A stretch of 64,000 nt of DNA from Bog-532 sp963830385 (GCA_963830385.1 CAWHMD010000002.1:434001-498000); one strand, 5' to 3'; counted from the first letter of the stretch, positions 17,225-26,288 are shown. Notes: generated from the letters alone by a model not told the origin. Made by a program: numbers and translations.

Positions 17225-18280
17225 CTACCGCGCCGGCGCGTCGGCGGCACCGCTGGCCTGTGTGCTCGGCTGGGCGGCTGACTCGGCGGCCGGCGGCCGG
17301 GGGGCCGAGCCGGCCTCGGGCTGGGCATCGGAACGGATGTCGATGCGCCAGCCGGTGAGGCGGGCGGCCAGCCGGGCATTCTGGCCCTCCTTGCCGATCG
17401 CGAGCGACAGCTGGTAATCGGGCACGATCACCTGGGCCACGCGGGCCTCGGCGTCGATCACGTTGACCGCGGTCACCCGGGCCGGCGACAGCGCGTTAGC
17501 TACAAAACAAGCGGGATCGTCGGAATAATCCACGATGTCGATCTTCTCGCCGTGCAGCTCGGCCATGACGTTGCGGACCCGGCTGCCCATCGGGCCGATG
17601 CAGGCGCCCTTGGCGTTGACCCCCTGCTGGTTCGAGCGGACCGCGATCTTGGTGCGGTGGCCGGCCTCGCGGGCGATGGCCACGATCTCCACCGCGCCGC
17701 TGGCGATCTCCGGCACCTCCAGCGCGAACAGCTTCTTGACGAGGTTGCGGTGGGTGCGGGACAGCGTCACGGACGGGCCGCGGTGGCCCTTGCGGACGTG
17801 CAGCACGTAGCAGCGGATCCGCTCACCGTGCAGGTAATGCTCGCCCGGCACCTGCTCGGCGGGCGGCAGCACCGCCTCGATCTTGCCCAGGTCCACCAGC
17901 ACGGCCCGCGGGTCCTTGCCCTGCTGGATGACACCGGCCACGATGTCGCCCTCGCGCCCGGCGTACTCGCCGAACGTCATCTCGTCCTCGACGTCGCGCA
18001 GCCGCTGGAGGATGACCTGGCGGGCGGTGGTGGCGGCGATGCGGCCGAAGCCGTCGGGGGTGTCGTCGTACTCGCGGGGAGACGCCCCGTCGGCGGTCTC
18101 GGTCGCCCACACGGTGACGTGGCCGGTCCGCCGGTCCACCTGGACCCGGGCCGTCGGGGCGGCCCCCTCGGTCTTGTGGTAGGCGACCAGCAGTGCGTCC
18201 TCGATGGCCTTCACCGAGGTGTCCATCGAGATGTCCTTCTCGCTCTCCAGCATGCGGAGGGCGCTGAGATCAATGTCCAT
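17225..18280 (-). CDS. nusA: transcription termination/antitermination factor NusA
   Basis: 351 residues, the shorter actinobacterial form without the C-terminal acidic repeats. The N-terminal RNAP-binding domain starts DIDLSALRMLESEKDI. The S1 domain contains DIVAGVIQQGKDPRAVLVDL and the two KH domains contain GACIGPMGSRVRNV and LAIGKEGQNARLAARLTGW. The ATG at 18280 lies inside the end of rimP (11-base overlap). It modulates pausing, termination and antitermination. A Pro/Ala tail ends the protein. Confidence 0.96.
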   Translation of the reverse strand: MDIDLSALRMLESEKDISMDTSVKAIEDALLVAYHKTEGAAPTARVQVDRRTGHVTVWATETADGASPREYDDTPDGFGRIAATTARQVILQRLRDVEDEMTFGEYAGREGDIVAGVIQQGKDPRAVLVDLGKIEAVLPPAEQVPGEHYLHGERIRCYVLHVRKGHRGPSVTLSRTHRNLVKKLFALEVPEIASGAVEIVAIAREAGHRTKIAVRSNQQGVNAKGACIGPMGSRVRNVMAELHGEKIDIVDYSDDPACFVANALSPARVTAVNVIDAEARVAQVIVPDYQLSLAIGKEGQNARLAARLTGWRIDIRSDAQPEAGSAPRPPAAESAAQPSTQASGAADAPAR

Positions 18281-18890
18281 CGGGTTCCCCCGTGTCCGGT
18301 CCTTCATTGGGCCGGTCGAATTCAATCTGGACCACCCCGGCCCCCAGCGCCGGATAGCCGAACCGGCGGCGGGTGCCGTTGATGTCCAGGACCACGTCGG
18401 TGGCGTCCGCCTCCACCACCCGGCCCTGGACGGGATCGGACGGCGACTCGGCCAGCGGCACCCGGACCAGGCGGCCCAGGGCACGCTGCCAGTGCCGTGG
18501 CAGGGTGAGCGGCCGGTCCACGCCCGGGGAGGAGACCTCGAGCGTGTACGGCAGGTCACCCATCACGTCGGACGAATCGAGCTTGGCCGAGAGTTCCCGG
18601 CTGGCCTGGGCGGCGTCGTCGAGGCTCACCCCGTGGTCGCTGTCGACCACGATCCGTAGCAGCCGGCGGCGGCCCGCGCTGGTCACCTTGGCCGATTCCA
18701 GGTCCAGGCCGAGCGCGTGCATCACCGGCCTGGCGACCTTCATGATCTGGTCCACTTCAGGGGGCGGCCCCGCGGGGCGCTCCGGCCGGCCCGTCGTCTC
18801 GGCGGGCGGCGTCTTGCCCGGCTTGCGGCCGCTGCCACGGCCGGCGGCCCGCCCCGAACGTGCGGGAACGTGGCGGGGTCCTCCTCGCAT
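18270..18890 (-). CDS. rimP: ribosome maturation factor RimP
   Basis: 206 residues. It is required for efficient 30S maturation. SRELSAKLDSSDVMGD, YTLEVSSPGVDRPL and the C-terminal SH3-like domain (VQGRVVEADATDVVLDI) are RimP features. The N-terminal 35 residues are a basic Arg/Gly/Pro extension. The ATG at 18890 has AAGGAGG 5 bases upstream and is preferred to the ATG at 18911. It is the first gene of the infB operon, divergent from the lipoprotein/DUF4439 pair. Confidence 0.93.
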   Translation of the reverse strand: MRGGPRHVPARSGRAAGRGSGRKPGKTPPAETTGRPERPAGPPPEVDQIMKVARPVMHALGLDLESAKVTSAGRRRLLRIVVDSDHGVSLDDAAQASRELSAKLDSSDVMGDLPYTLEVSSPGVDRPLTLPRHWQRALGRLVRVPLAESPSDPVQGRVVEADATDVVLDINGTRRRFGYPALGAGVVQIEFDRPNEGPDTGEPDGH

Positions 18891-19043
18891 CACGGCCTCC
18901 TTCACGTCCATGACCTGCGCTGTTACGTTGTCCGACCTAGCCTATCCGGCAGGCGCCCAGATGGCTGCTATTCAACGGCCGGCACCATGGCATCCTTATG
19001 GACTCGGGAGCGCCAGACGGCAGGACACGGAGGGTACCGGACA

Positions 19044-19558
19044 GTGACGAGTCGGCGGGCTATCTCGCGGCGCCGCGCGCTCGGCGTGGGCGCGGTCGCG
19101 CTGCCGCTCGCGGCCACCGCGTCCTGCGGCGTGCCCGAAGCGCTGCGCAAACCGCCGGGCCTGCCGGCCAGCGTGCGGACGCTGCGCGCGTCGATCACCG
19201 CCGAGCAGGCGCTGGTGAACGACTACCACGCCGTCATCCGCCGTTATCCGCAACTGTCCGGGCGCCTGGATTCATTCCTCAGCCAGCATCAGCAGCACCT
19301 GGCCCAGCTGCAGAGCCGGCTGGTCGTGCCGCCGCACGTGACGATGAGCCCGATCCCGTCCCCGCCGGCCCGGGCCCGTCCAGCCCGTCGGCGGCCGGCA
19401 GCGCCGGCACGGCGGTCGCGCGGCTGGTCAAGGCCGAGCAGAACGCGGCCGCGGCCCAGCTCGGCCGGCTGGACGGTGTCCCCGCGTCGCTGGCGCAGCT
19501 GCTGGCCAGCATCGCCGCGTCCGAGGCCACCCACGCGGTGGCGCTGGGGCCGGGCTGA
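19044..19558 (+). pseudogene. secreted/lipoprotein-like partner of DUF4439, frameshifted as assembled
   Basis: The GTG at 19044 starts an RRRALGVGAVALPLAA export signal with a lipobox-like TASCGV, followed by a helical domain (ASITAEQALVNDYHAVIRR). Near 19365-19385, in a G/C-rich linker, the frame is lost and continues in the -1 frame as GTAVARLVKAEQNAAAAQL to a TGA that overlaps the next start (TGATG). One missing base repairs the gene, giving about 171 residues. Streptomycetes carry a similar ferritin-like pair upstream of rimP. A real mutation or an assembly error are both possible. Function is unknown. Confidence 0.6.
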
Positions 19559-19995
19559 TGGCGGCGGACGCCGGGCTGGGCGTGACCGCGCTGCAGGGGG
19601 TGCTGGCGGCCGAGAACGCCGCCGTCTACGGGTACGGGCTGGCCGGGGCGCGGCTGACCGGCAGCCAGCAGGCGACCGCGCAGCAGGACTGGAACCTGCA
19701 CCGGGCCGCCCGGGTCGCCGTGTCGTCGATGATCACCCAGCGCGGCGGCACGCCCGCGCCCGCGGCGGCCGCCTACCGGCCCCCGTTCGCGGTGAACAGC
19801 GCGGCCTCGGCCCGGGCGCTGGCCGCGCTGCTGGAGGACGGCTTGGTCCAGGCCTACCTGGGACTGGTCGCGGTGGACGACAGCGCCCTGCGGGCCTACG
19901 GGGCCGGGGAGATGCAGGCGGCCGCCATCCGGGCCGCGTCCTGGCGGGGCAGCACGGTCGCGTTTCCGGGTATGCCGTCCAGCGACCTCAAATGA
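19558..19995 (+). CDS. DUF4439 ferritin-like domain protein
   Basis: 145 residues. The four-helix pattern (LGVTALQGVLAAENAAVYGYG, ATAQQDWNLHRAARVAVSSMI and LLEDGLVQAYLGLVAVDDS) matches the DUF4439 ferritin-like domain seen in actinobacteria. There is no signal peptide of its own. Its ATG overlaps the stop of the preceding lipoprotein-like gene, suggesting a coupled pair acting together. Metal binding is plausible for the fold but no complete diiron motif is evident to me. Function is unknown. Confidence 0.8.
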   Translation: MAADAGLGVTALQGVLAAENAAVYGYGLAGARLTGSQQATAQQDWNLHRAARVAVSSMITQRGGTPAPAAAAYRPPFAVNSAASARALAALLEDGLVQAYLGLVAVDDSALRAYGAGEMQAAAIRAASWRGSTVAFPGMPSSDLK

Positions 19996-20029
19996 ACGGG
20001 CCCGGGGCGGGAAACCGCCCGGGGCGCTC

Positions 20030-20344
20030 TCAGCTGCTGGCGCTGTGGCTGGCCAGCACGCGCTGGACCGCGCTGGCGGCGCCGCCGAGGTCGCCGGCGG
20101 CGGAGATGCGCTCCGCCCAGGACCACCAGTACCACCAGTCCCCGTCACTGCCGCAGCCGGCGTAGATGTGCTCTTCGAGCGCGCGGGCCTCCGGGTTCAC
20201 CACGTACAGGCTGGGTACCCGGCCCGGCGGCAGCACCAGCCGCACCTGCAGGCCGCGACGGGCGAGCTCGTCGCCCAGTTTCTCGAGGTATTCGAGCTGC
20301 ACGTCGGCTGCCTCACGCATCCGCTGAGCTTGCACCGTCATCAC
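20030..20344 (-). CDS. small actinobacterial hypothetical protein
   Basis: 104 residues, no export signal. The N-terminal half is an amphipathic helix (EAADVQLEYLEKLGDEL) followed by a beta-rich segment (LQVRLVLPPGRVPSLYVV). A Trp-rich patch, DGDWWYWWSWAERI, near residue 70 is the most distinctive feature. The GTG at 20344 has AGGAG 7 bases upstream; the ATG three bases later is possible. It resembles conserved hypothetical proteins of streptomycetes. Function is unknown. Confidence 0.7.
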   Translation of the reverse strand: MMTVQAQRMREAADVQLEYLEKLGDELARRGLQVRLVLPPGRVPSLYVVNPEARALEEHIYAGCGSDGDWWYWWSWAERISAAGDLGGAASAVQRVLASHSASS

Positions 20345-20415
20345 TTCGTTACTCCTGGAGTACAGATCACTGCTGAGCGTGTCAGCGCCTACCAGGATAG
20401 AGAGGTTTGGGGACT

Positions 20416-22482
20416 TTAGGCGGCTGGATCCGTCAATGGCGCGGGCAAGGGCTCGGTGTGCAGCAGCGTGAGCCGGGACACCGCCCGGGTCAGCGCCACG
20501 TACAGCCGCGACAGGCCGCGGGCCTCAGCCCGGGCGATGGCGGCGGGCTCGACCACGATCACGTGGTCGAACTCCAGGCCCTTGGCCATCGTGACCGGCA
20601 CGAGCGTGAGGCCCGGGCCGCTGCCCTCGTCGTCCAGGCTCGTGTGGGAGACCCCATGCCTGGTCAGGGCCCGGGACAGCTCCGGGAGCTGGTCGTCGGC
20701 CGCGATCACCGCCACCGATCCGGGCTCGGCGGCGGCCGACGTGCAGACAGCGGCCAGCCGCCCGGCCAGCTCGCCGTCCGGTACGGAGAGGACGCTGAGG
20801 GCGCCCGGGTCCTCGCGCAGCGACGCGGCGGGCGGCAGGCCGGGCGCGATCCGGTCCAGCAGGCGGCTGGCGTAGTCGAGGATCTGCCGCGGCACCCGGT
20901 ACCCGGTGCGCAGGACCCGCACCTGCGCCGCCGGCTTGCCCAGGTGACCGAGCAGGTCGGCCCAGTCGGTGGTGGCCCACGGGGTGGTGCCCTGGGCCAG
21001 GTCGCCGAGCACGGTGGCGGCGCCGGTGGCGCAGCGCCGGCCGATCGCCCGGCACTCCATCGGGGACAGGTCCTGGGCCTCGTCCACCACCACGTGGCTG
21101 AGGCTGGGGATGCGCTCGATCAGGCCGCGGGCCTCGTCGATCAGCACGGCGTCGGCCGGTGACCAGCGCGCCGACCCCGGCCCGCGCGGCGGCCGGCCCC
21201 ACACGATCGCGCGCTGCTCGTCCTCGCTGAGCACGCCGTCCGCGGCCGCCGCCAGCGCATCGGCGTCGCTGAGCAGGCCGAAGACCAGCCGCAGGGGGTC
21301 CACCTTGGGCCAGATGGCGTCGACGGCGGCGCGTACCGGCCGGGACCGCCGGACCGCGTCGTGGGTGCGGTCGTCGCAGGTCTCCCCGGCCGCCTCCAGC
21401 TGGGTCAAGATCACGTGGGCGATCCGGTGGCCGAGCAGGTCGCGGCCGGCCCCGTAGCGCAGGCCGCGCTCGCGCAGCTCGGCGGCCAGGCCGGCCAGGT
21501 CGTGGGCGGAGATCCGCCACCGGTGGGCGCCGCGCGGCAGCACCAGCGGCCCGGCCGGCTCGGTCAGCCGGGACCAGACTGCGCGGCTGAGCACCTCGGC
21601 CATCCGGGCGTCGCCCTTGACCCGGCCCGCGGCCGCGCTGTCCTGGCCGCGGACCGGGACCGAGGCGGTCAGCTCGGTGACGGTCAGCTGGCTGACGTCG
21701 AGCTCGCCGAGGGCGGGCAGCACGTTGCGGATGTAGGCCAGGAAGGCCCGGTTCGGCCCGATGACCAGCACGCCCCGGCGGGCCACCCGCTCGGCGTAGG
21801 CGTACAGCAGGTAGGCGACCCGGTGCAGGCCGACGGCGGTCTTGCCGGTGCCGGGCGCGCCCTGCACACAGACCGTCTGGCCGACGTCGGCCCGGACGAT
21901 GTCGTCCTGCTCGGGCTGGATGGTGGCCACGATGTCGCGCATCGGCCCGGAGCGGGGCCGTTCGATCTCGTCGATCAGGATGCGGCTGACCGGCTCCGCG
22001 CTGGCGTCCGGGTCCGGGCCGGCCGTGAACCGTTCGTCCTCGAAGGCGGTCAGCTCGCCGCCCGCGAAGCCGAACCGGCGGCGCAGCTCCAGGCCCATCG
22101 GCTCGGCCCGGCTGGCCCGGTAGAACGGCCGCGACACCGGCGCGCGCCAGTCGATGACGACCGGGGTGCCGGCCGGATCGTGCACGTGGCGGCGGCCGAT
22201 GTGAAAGCGCTCCCCGCTCGCGCCGTAGTCCAGGCGGCCGAAGAACAGCGGGGTGTCCGGCAGGTCCGCCAGGGCCTCGGCCCGGTGGTACAGCTCGGCC
22301 TTCAGGTACTCCTCGGAGACCGGGTCACCGCCCAGCGCGTTCAGCGACAGCACGTCGTCGCGCATGAGGCCGAGGAACTTACGGGACTCGAGCAGGTAGG
22401 CCCGCTCGGCGTCGAGGATGTCGGCCGGCGAGCTCGGGGGGCCGGTATCGGGGGGCTCGCCCTCCGCCTGGGACGCGGACAT
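20416..22482 (-). CDS. HelD-like RNA polymerase-associated helicase/ATPase
   Basis: 688 residues of the UvrD/Rep-like superfamily 1 HelD group. Walker A GAPGTGKT lies at about 208-215 and Walker B in HVVVDEAQDLSPME. Later motifs are VLRTGYRVPRQIL and VTMAKGLEFDHVIVVEP, with LYVALTRA at the end. The N-terminal coiled-coil segment and domain order match actinobacterial HelD/HelR proteins, which remove RNA polymerase from DNA and can protect against rifampicin. I looked for a rifamycin-associated palindrome upstream and saw none. Its 5' leader contains a striking inverted repeat (separate entry). Confidence 0.88.
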   Translation of the reverse strand: MSASQAEGEPPDTGPPSSPADILDAERAYLLESRKFLGLMRDDVLSLNALGGDPVSEEYLKAELYHRAEALADLPDTPLFFGRLDYGASGERFHIGRRHVHDPAGTPVVIDWRAPVSRPFYRASRAEPMGLELRRRFGFAGGELTAFEDERFTAGPDPDASAEPVSRILIDEIERPRSGPMRDIVATIQPEQDDIVRADVGQTVCVQGAPGTGKTAVGLHRVAYLLYAYAERVARRGVLVIGPNRAFLAYIRNVLPALGELDVSQLTVTELTASVPVRGQDSAAAGRVKGDARMAEVLSRAVWSRLTEPAGPLVLPRGAHRWRISAHDLAGLAAELRERGLRYGAGRDLLGHRIAHVILTQLEAAGETCDDRTHDAVRRSRPVRAAVDAIWPKVDPLRLVFGLLSDADALAAAADGVLSEDEQRAIVWGRPPRGPGSARWSPADAVLIDEARGLIERIPSLSHVVVDEAQDLSPMECRAIGRRCATGAATVLGDLAQGTTPWATTDWADLLGHLGKPAAQVRVLRTGYRVPRQILDYASRLLDRIAPGLPPAASLREDPGALSVLSVPDGELAGRLAAVCTSAAAEPGSVAVIAADDQLPELSRALTRHGVSHTSLDDEGSGPGLTLVPVTMAKGLEFDHVIVVEPAAIARAEARGLSRLYVALTRAVSRLTLLHTEPLPAPLTDPAA

Positions 22483-22553
22483 GACGGCGCCTCCTTCCGG
22501 AGCAGAGTGGGCACAGAGTGCGAGAACTTACCAGGTGCCCCCGGCGCCGTCAT
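22480..22553 (-). promoter_or_regulatory. inverted repeat able to mask the HelD-like gene's start codon
   Basis: ATGACGGCGCC (transcript 5' side, 22553-22543) is exactly complementary to GGCGCCGTCAT (22491-22481). The second arm overlaps the AGGAGG ribosome site and contains the first two bases of the ATG start. Folding would hide the initiation region. The upstream arm begins with its own ATG, opening a 70-codon frame that overlaps the helicase start in another frame. Confidence 0.5.
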
Positions 22554-22693
22554 CTGATTTTCTCACCCATCCGGGCTCATCACTTTTAGCCACCACATGT
22601 TGCGCAGAGTTGGCAACACGGTCACATCCCGTCGCTCTATGATGCTCTGGACAATCACCCAGTTACACCGAGTGATATCGCCGGGAGGTGCCC

Positions 22694-23464
22694 GTGCCGG
22701 AGCAAGGAGGGCCAGCCCAAACCGGGCCGGCCCAGATCAGGGCGCAGGCACGACCGGATCTGTGCTGGCAGGCGGCCGGCAACGGGTCATCGGTGACGCT
22801 CGCGCACTGCGGGCCCGCCGAGGGCCAGCAGTGGGCGCTGACCAGCAATGGCGTGCTGATGAACGGCGACGGCTACTGCTTGCAGGCGGGCGCACCGGGC
22901 GCCGGGCTGCTGGTCGGGTTCGACGGCCAGTGCGACGGCGGGCCCGGGCAGCGGTGGGCCTACCACGGCACCGGCGGGCAGTTCGCCGGCGACGGCGGTA
23001 CCTGCGCCGTGCTCGGCGGCTCGCTGGCCCCGGGCGCCACCGTCACCAGCGGGACCTGCGCGGGCGGCACGGCCTGGACCTACGGCGCGGTGGTGGCTCC
23101 AGCCCACCGGGTCTCGCCCCGGCCGCGGGCGAACCCGGGCCGGGCCGTGGTGCACCCGGCCACCGTCCCGCCGGCCGCCGCCGCGGCGGCCCGGCCGGAC
23201 ACCACGGTCTGGAGCGGCCTGCCGCTGGCGGCCCTGCTGGCAGGGCTGCTGCTGGTCACCGGGGTGACGCTGGTGCTGTTCGGGCGCCGGTCGCGCCGGG
23301 CCGCCCGGCCGCGGCCGGTCCCGCCGCCGGCGCCGGACCGGGGGCTGGGCGACAGCGGCCCGTACGTGGTGGACGTGACCAGCCAGGTCGCACGGCGGCA
23401 ACCGGCGCAGGGGGTGGCGGACACCAGGCCGACCGAGCCGTTCGACGTGCGCTCGTTGCCCTGA
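22694..23464 (+). CDS. ricin B-type lectin domain protein with one membrane helix
   Basis: 256 residues. Residues of about 20-130 carry QxW-type beta-trefoil repeats (LCWQAAG, QQWALTSNG, CLQAG, QRWAYHG) with paired cysteines, as in ricin B carbohydrate-binding modules. A Pro/Ala linker leads to one membrane helix (PLAALLAGLLLVTGVTLVLF) followed by RRSRR, predicting N-outside/C-inside. A cytoplasmic tail of about 55 residues ends the protein. No cleavable signal peptide is visible, which is odd for an exposed lectin. GGGAGG precedes the GTG at 22694 by 5 bases. Confidence 0.75.
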   Translation: MPEQGGPAQTGPAQIRAQARPDLCWQAAGNGSSVTLAHCGPAEGQQWALTSNGVLMNGDGYCLQAGAPGAGLLVGFDGQCDGGPGQRWAYHGTGGQFAGDGGTCAVLGGSLAPGATVTSGTCAGGTAWTYGAVVAPAHRVSPRPRANPGRAVVHPATVPPAAAAAARPDTTVWSGLPLAALLAGLLLVTGVTLVLFGRRSRRAARPRPVPPPAPDRGLGDSGPYVVDVTSQVARRQPAQGVADTRPTEPFDVRSLP

Positions 23465-23596
23465 AGCTCTGGTGGGACTCCCCCGCACTGGGACGTTTTC
23501 AGGGTTTTCCGGACCAGGCCGATCGGCCACGCACGCCACCTTCCCCGGGCGTGCGCGGACCGTGGCGCAGGCGGCCCCGGCTCAGGCGGCCCTGGC

Positions 23597-24814
23597 TCAG
23601 GCGGCCCTGGCCGGCCAGGCGGTGAGGCCGCTCGGCGTCAGGAACGAGTCGAAGACCAGCTCGGCGGCGCCGGTCAGCACGCCGAGGTCGCCCAGCTGCG
23701 AGGCGATCAGCGGCGGCGCGGTGTCCCGGCGGAACCGCATCAGCGTGGCGGCGTACCCGGCCTGTACCGCGTCCGGCGCGGCCTGGAAAATGTCCCGGCC
23801 GAGGCCGGACAGGCCGATGGCGGCCGGATCGTGGGCGTTGACCAGGGTGCCGATGCCGCGGCCGAGCGCCTCGGCCACCCCGGCCAGCGCGGCCGCGCAG
23901 CCGGGGTCGGTGGCGGCGTCGGCGATCACGCCCAGGGCCAGCTCGACCCGGTCCCCCTCCTCGGTCCGGGCCGCCCGGCGGAGCAGGCCGTGGCTGCCCG
24001 CGTCCAGCTCCCAGCAGCCCACCAGCCCGCACCGGCACGACTCGGTGCCACTGGTCAGCGGCATGTGCCCAAACTCCCCGGCGGCGCCGTGGGCGCCGGT
24101 CAGCGGCACCCCGGCCGACAGCAGGACGCCGCCGACCCCGGTGGCCAGGTGCAGGTGCAGCGCCACCGGCAGGTCACGCAGCCCGCCCCGGCGCGCCTCG
24201 GCCAGGCCCGCCAGCCGGGCGTCGTTGCCGACCAGGATGGGCACGGCGCCGTCGGCCAGCTGGCCCCCGAGGGCGGCGGCGACGTCGACCCCCAGCCATT
24301 CGGCCAGCCCGGGCTGCACCATCTGGCCCCGGCTGACCGGGGACGGCACCGCCACCCCGATGCCGACCAGCCGGGAACCGAGCGCGGCCCGGCGGACGGC
24401 GAGCCGTTCGGCCAGCGCGATGAGCAGGTCCGCACCGGAGCGGGCGTCCCGCTCCTGGCGGTCTTCGATCGTGCCGCGGCCGGTCAGCTCGAACGAGGCG
24501 AGCGAGAACGAGTCGTCCCGCAGGTCCACGGCCAGCGCCACCGGGCCGTCCGGGTGCGCCGACGGCACGCCGGTCGGACGGCCGCGGGAGCGACGTTCGG
24601 TTACGTCGGCCGCCAGCTGCAGCTCCTCGATCAGGCCCCGGTCGGCGAGGTCGCGCACCAGCACGGTGGCGGTGCCACGAGCCAGGCTGAGCTGCCGGGT
24701 GAGCTCGGCCCGGGTCCGGGCGCCGCCCCCGTCATGGACCGCCCGCAGCAGCCTGGCCAGGTTGTGGGCGCGCAGGTCCGCGCTGGTGGTGGCTCGTTCG
24801 CTGTCCAGTCGCAC
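23597..24814 (-). CDS. ROK-family transcriptional regulator
   Basis: 405 residues. The N-terminal winged helix (RTRAELTRQLSLARGTATVL) is followed by a sugar-kinase-like ROK domain. That domain contains the zinc motif CRCGLVGCWE, the GAHGAAGEFGHMP phosphate/sugar loop and ATGVGGVLLSAG. Such proteins usually repress sugar-uptake genes and respond to a sugar, but no transporter is adjacent. A 15-base repeat (caggcggccctggct, about three copies at 23575-23615) runs across its stop codon. The start is GTG. Confidence 0.88.
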   Translation of the reverse strand: MRLDSERATTSADLRAHNLARLLRAVHDGGGARTRAELTRQLSLARGTATVLVRDLADRGLIEELQLAADVTERRSRGRPTGVPSAHPDGPVALAVDLRDDSFSLASFELTGRGTIEDRQERDARSGADLLIALAERLAVRRAALGSRLVGIGVAVPSPVSRGQMVQPGLAEWLGVDVAAALGGQLADGAVPILVGNDARLAGLAEARRGGLRDLPVALHLHLATGVGGVLLSAGVPLTGAHGAAGEFGHMPLTSGTESCRCGLVGCWELDAGSHGLLRRAARTEEGDRVELALGVIADAATDPGCAAALAGVAEALGRGIGTLVNAHDPAAIGLSGLGRDIFQAAPDAVQAGYAATLMRFRRDTAPPLIASQLGDLGVLTGAAELVFDSFLTPSGLTAWPARAA

Positions 24815-24886
24815 CCTCTGATCACATCATGCGACCGGGGCTGCGCTCGTCAGTATGGTGAGCTCGAATGGGTAGGTTTCTGTGCT

Positions 24887-25390
24887 ATGGGGATTGTGGA
24901 GATGGAGACCGAGGCCAGCAGCGACACCACGGGGCGCTGGCTCACCGCCGAGGAGCAGGACGCCTGGCGCGCGTTCCTGGCCACCAGCAAACTGCTGTCC
25001 CGGCAGCTGGACCGGGACCTGCAGCCGTTCGGGCTGAGCATCAACGACTACGAGATCCTGGTCGTGCTCTCGGAGTCACCGGACCACCGGCTGCGGATGA
25101 CCGACCTGGCCGACGCCACCGCCCAGTCCCGCAGCAGGCTGTCCCACCAGATCACCCGGATGGAGGCGGCCGGCCTGGTGCGCCGGGACAGCTGCCCGGG
25201 CGACAAGCGCGGCCTGTTCACGGTGCTGACCGACGCCGGCCTGGCCACGATCGAGCGGGTGGCCCCGGACCACGTGGACAGCGTCCGGCGGCACTTCATC
25301 AGCCTGCTGACCGCCGAGCAGCTGGCCGCCCTGCGGGAGGGCTACGCGGCCGTCACCGGCCACCTGCGGGAGATCCGCGAGCGCGACTAG
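24887..25390 (+). CDS. MarR-family transcriptional regulator
   Basis: 167 residues. The winged helix-turn-helix includes LSINDYEILVVLSESPDHRL, LADATAQSRSRLSHQITRME and the wing DSCPGDKRGLFTVLTDAG, all typical of actinobacterial MarR regulators. The ATG at 24887 is chosen; an in-frame ATG at 24902 is possible. It is divergent from the ROK gene, 72 bases apart, and could be self-regulated. Ligand and targets are unknown. Confidence 0.88.
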   Translation: MGIVEMETEASSDTTGRWLTAEEQDAWRAFLATSKLLSRQLDRDLQPFGLSINDYEILVVLSESPDHRLRMTDLADATAQSRSRLSHQITRMEAAGLVRRDSCPGDKRGLFTVLTDAGLATIERVAPDHVDSVRRHFISLLTAEQLAALREGYAAVTGHLREIRERD

Positions 25391-25399
25391 CGGCGTGAC

Positions 25400-26257
25400 C
25401 TAGAAAAGCACCGACATGAAGGTGTCGACCTGGGTGAAGCCGGCCCGGCGGTAGGCCCCCCGGGCGGGCGCGTTGAAGTCGTTGACGTACAGCGACACGA
25501 CCGGGGCGATGCTGCGCTGGGCCTCGGCGACCACGGTGGCCATGCCCGCGGCGGCCAGTCCCTGGCCGCGCCGGGCGGGATTGACCCAGACACCCTGGAC
25601 CTGGCAGGCGTGCGGGGTGACCGAGCCGACCTCGGCCTTGAAGATGACCTGGCCGTCCTCGATCCGGGCGAACGCCCGCCCGGCCCGGATCAGTTCCGAT
25701 ACCCGGGCGCGGTAGGTGGCGCCGCCGTCACTGCCGATCGGCGAGACGCCGACCTCTTCGGTGAACATGGCCACGCAGGCGGGCATCAAGATGTTGATCT
25801 CGTCCGGGCGGACCCGCCGGACCAGCGGGTCGGCCGGGCAGGCGGCGGGCCCGGATATCGCCAGCACCGGCTGGACCGCGCGGACGTCGCGGGGCGGCCC
25901 CCAGTGGGGCTCCAGCCGCCGCCACAGCTCGGCCACCGCGGGCTCCGGGCCGACCAGCGAGGAGCAGCGGCGGCCCTGGCCGCGGGCGCGCTCGGCGAAC
26001 GCCGCCACCGCCTCGGGGGTGGCCGCGACCGGGACCAGGTTGGCCCCCGCGTAGCACAGTGACGTCAGCCGCCCACCGGTGTAATGGCCCCAGATCTGGG
26101 CGCCCAGCCGGGCCGGGTTGAGGCCGACCGCGTGAACCCGGGCGCCGATGAAAACGTTCGTCACCGGCTCGGCGTCACAGATCCTGAGCACCTCATCGCG
26201 GTCGCGATCATCGAGTATGCGCAGCGGCCCGGGCCGCGCCGGTTTCACGCGGAGCAC
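25400..26257 (-). CDS. GNAT N-acetyltransferase with N-terminal DUF4081-type domain
   Basis: 285 residues. The N-terminal half (NVFIGARVHAVGLNP) is the DUF4081-like part. The C-terminal half is a GNAT fold with the acetyl-CoA loop VWVNPARRGQGLAAAGM and end motif NDFNAPARGAYRRAGF. In related actinomycetes this gene lies next to ispG, but here about 7 kb of transport genes separates them. The start is GTG at 26257. Substrate is unknown. Confidence 0.85.
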   Translation of the reverse strand: MLRVKPARPGPLRILDDRDRDEVLRICDAEPVTNVFIGARVHAVGLNPARLGAQIWGHYTGGRLTSLCYAGANLVPVAATPEAVAAFAERARGQGRRCSSLVGPEPAVAELWRRLEPHWGPPRDVRAVQPVLAISGPAACPADPLVRRVRPDEINILMPACVAMFTEEVGVSPIGSDGGATYRARVSELIRAGRAFARIEDGQVIFKAEVGSVTPHACQVQGVWVNPARRGQGLAAAGMATVVAEAQRSIAPVVSLYVNDFNAPARGAYRRAGFTQVDTFMSVLF

Positions 26258-26288
26258 GACACCAGCGTAGCGGAGCCGGCCGCCCGCC

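Noticed and set aside
22483..22600. Rifamycin-associated element before the HelD-like gene
   Set aside because: I looked for the GC-rich inverted repeat expected of such elements and found only the start-codon-masking repeat, which has a different sequence and position.
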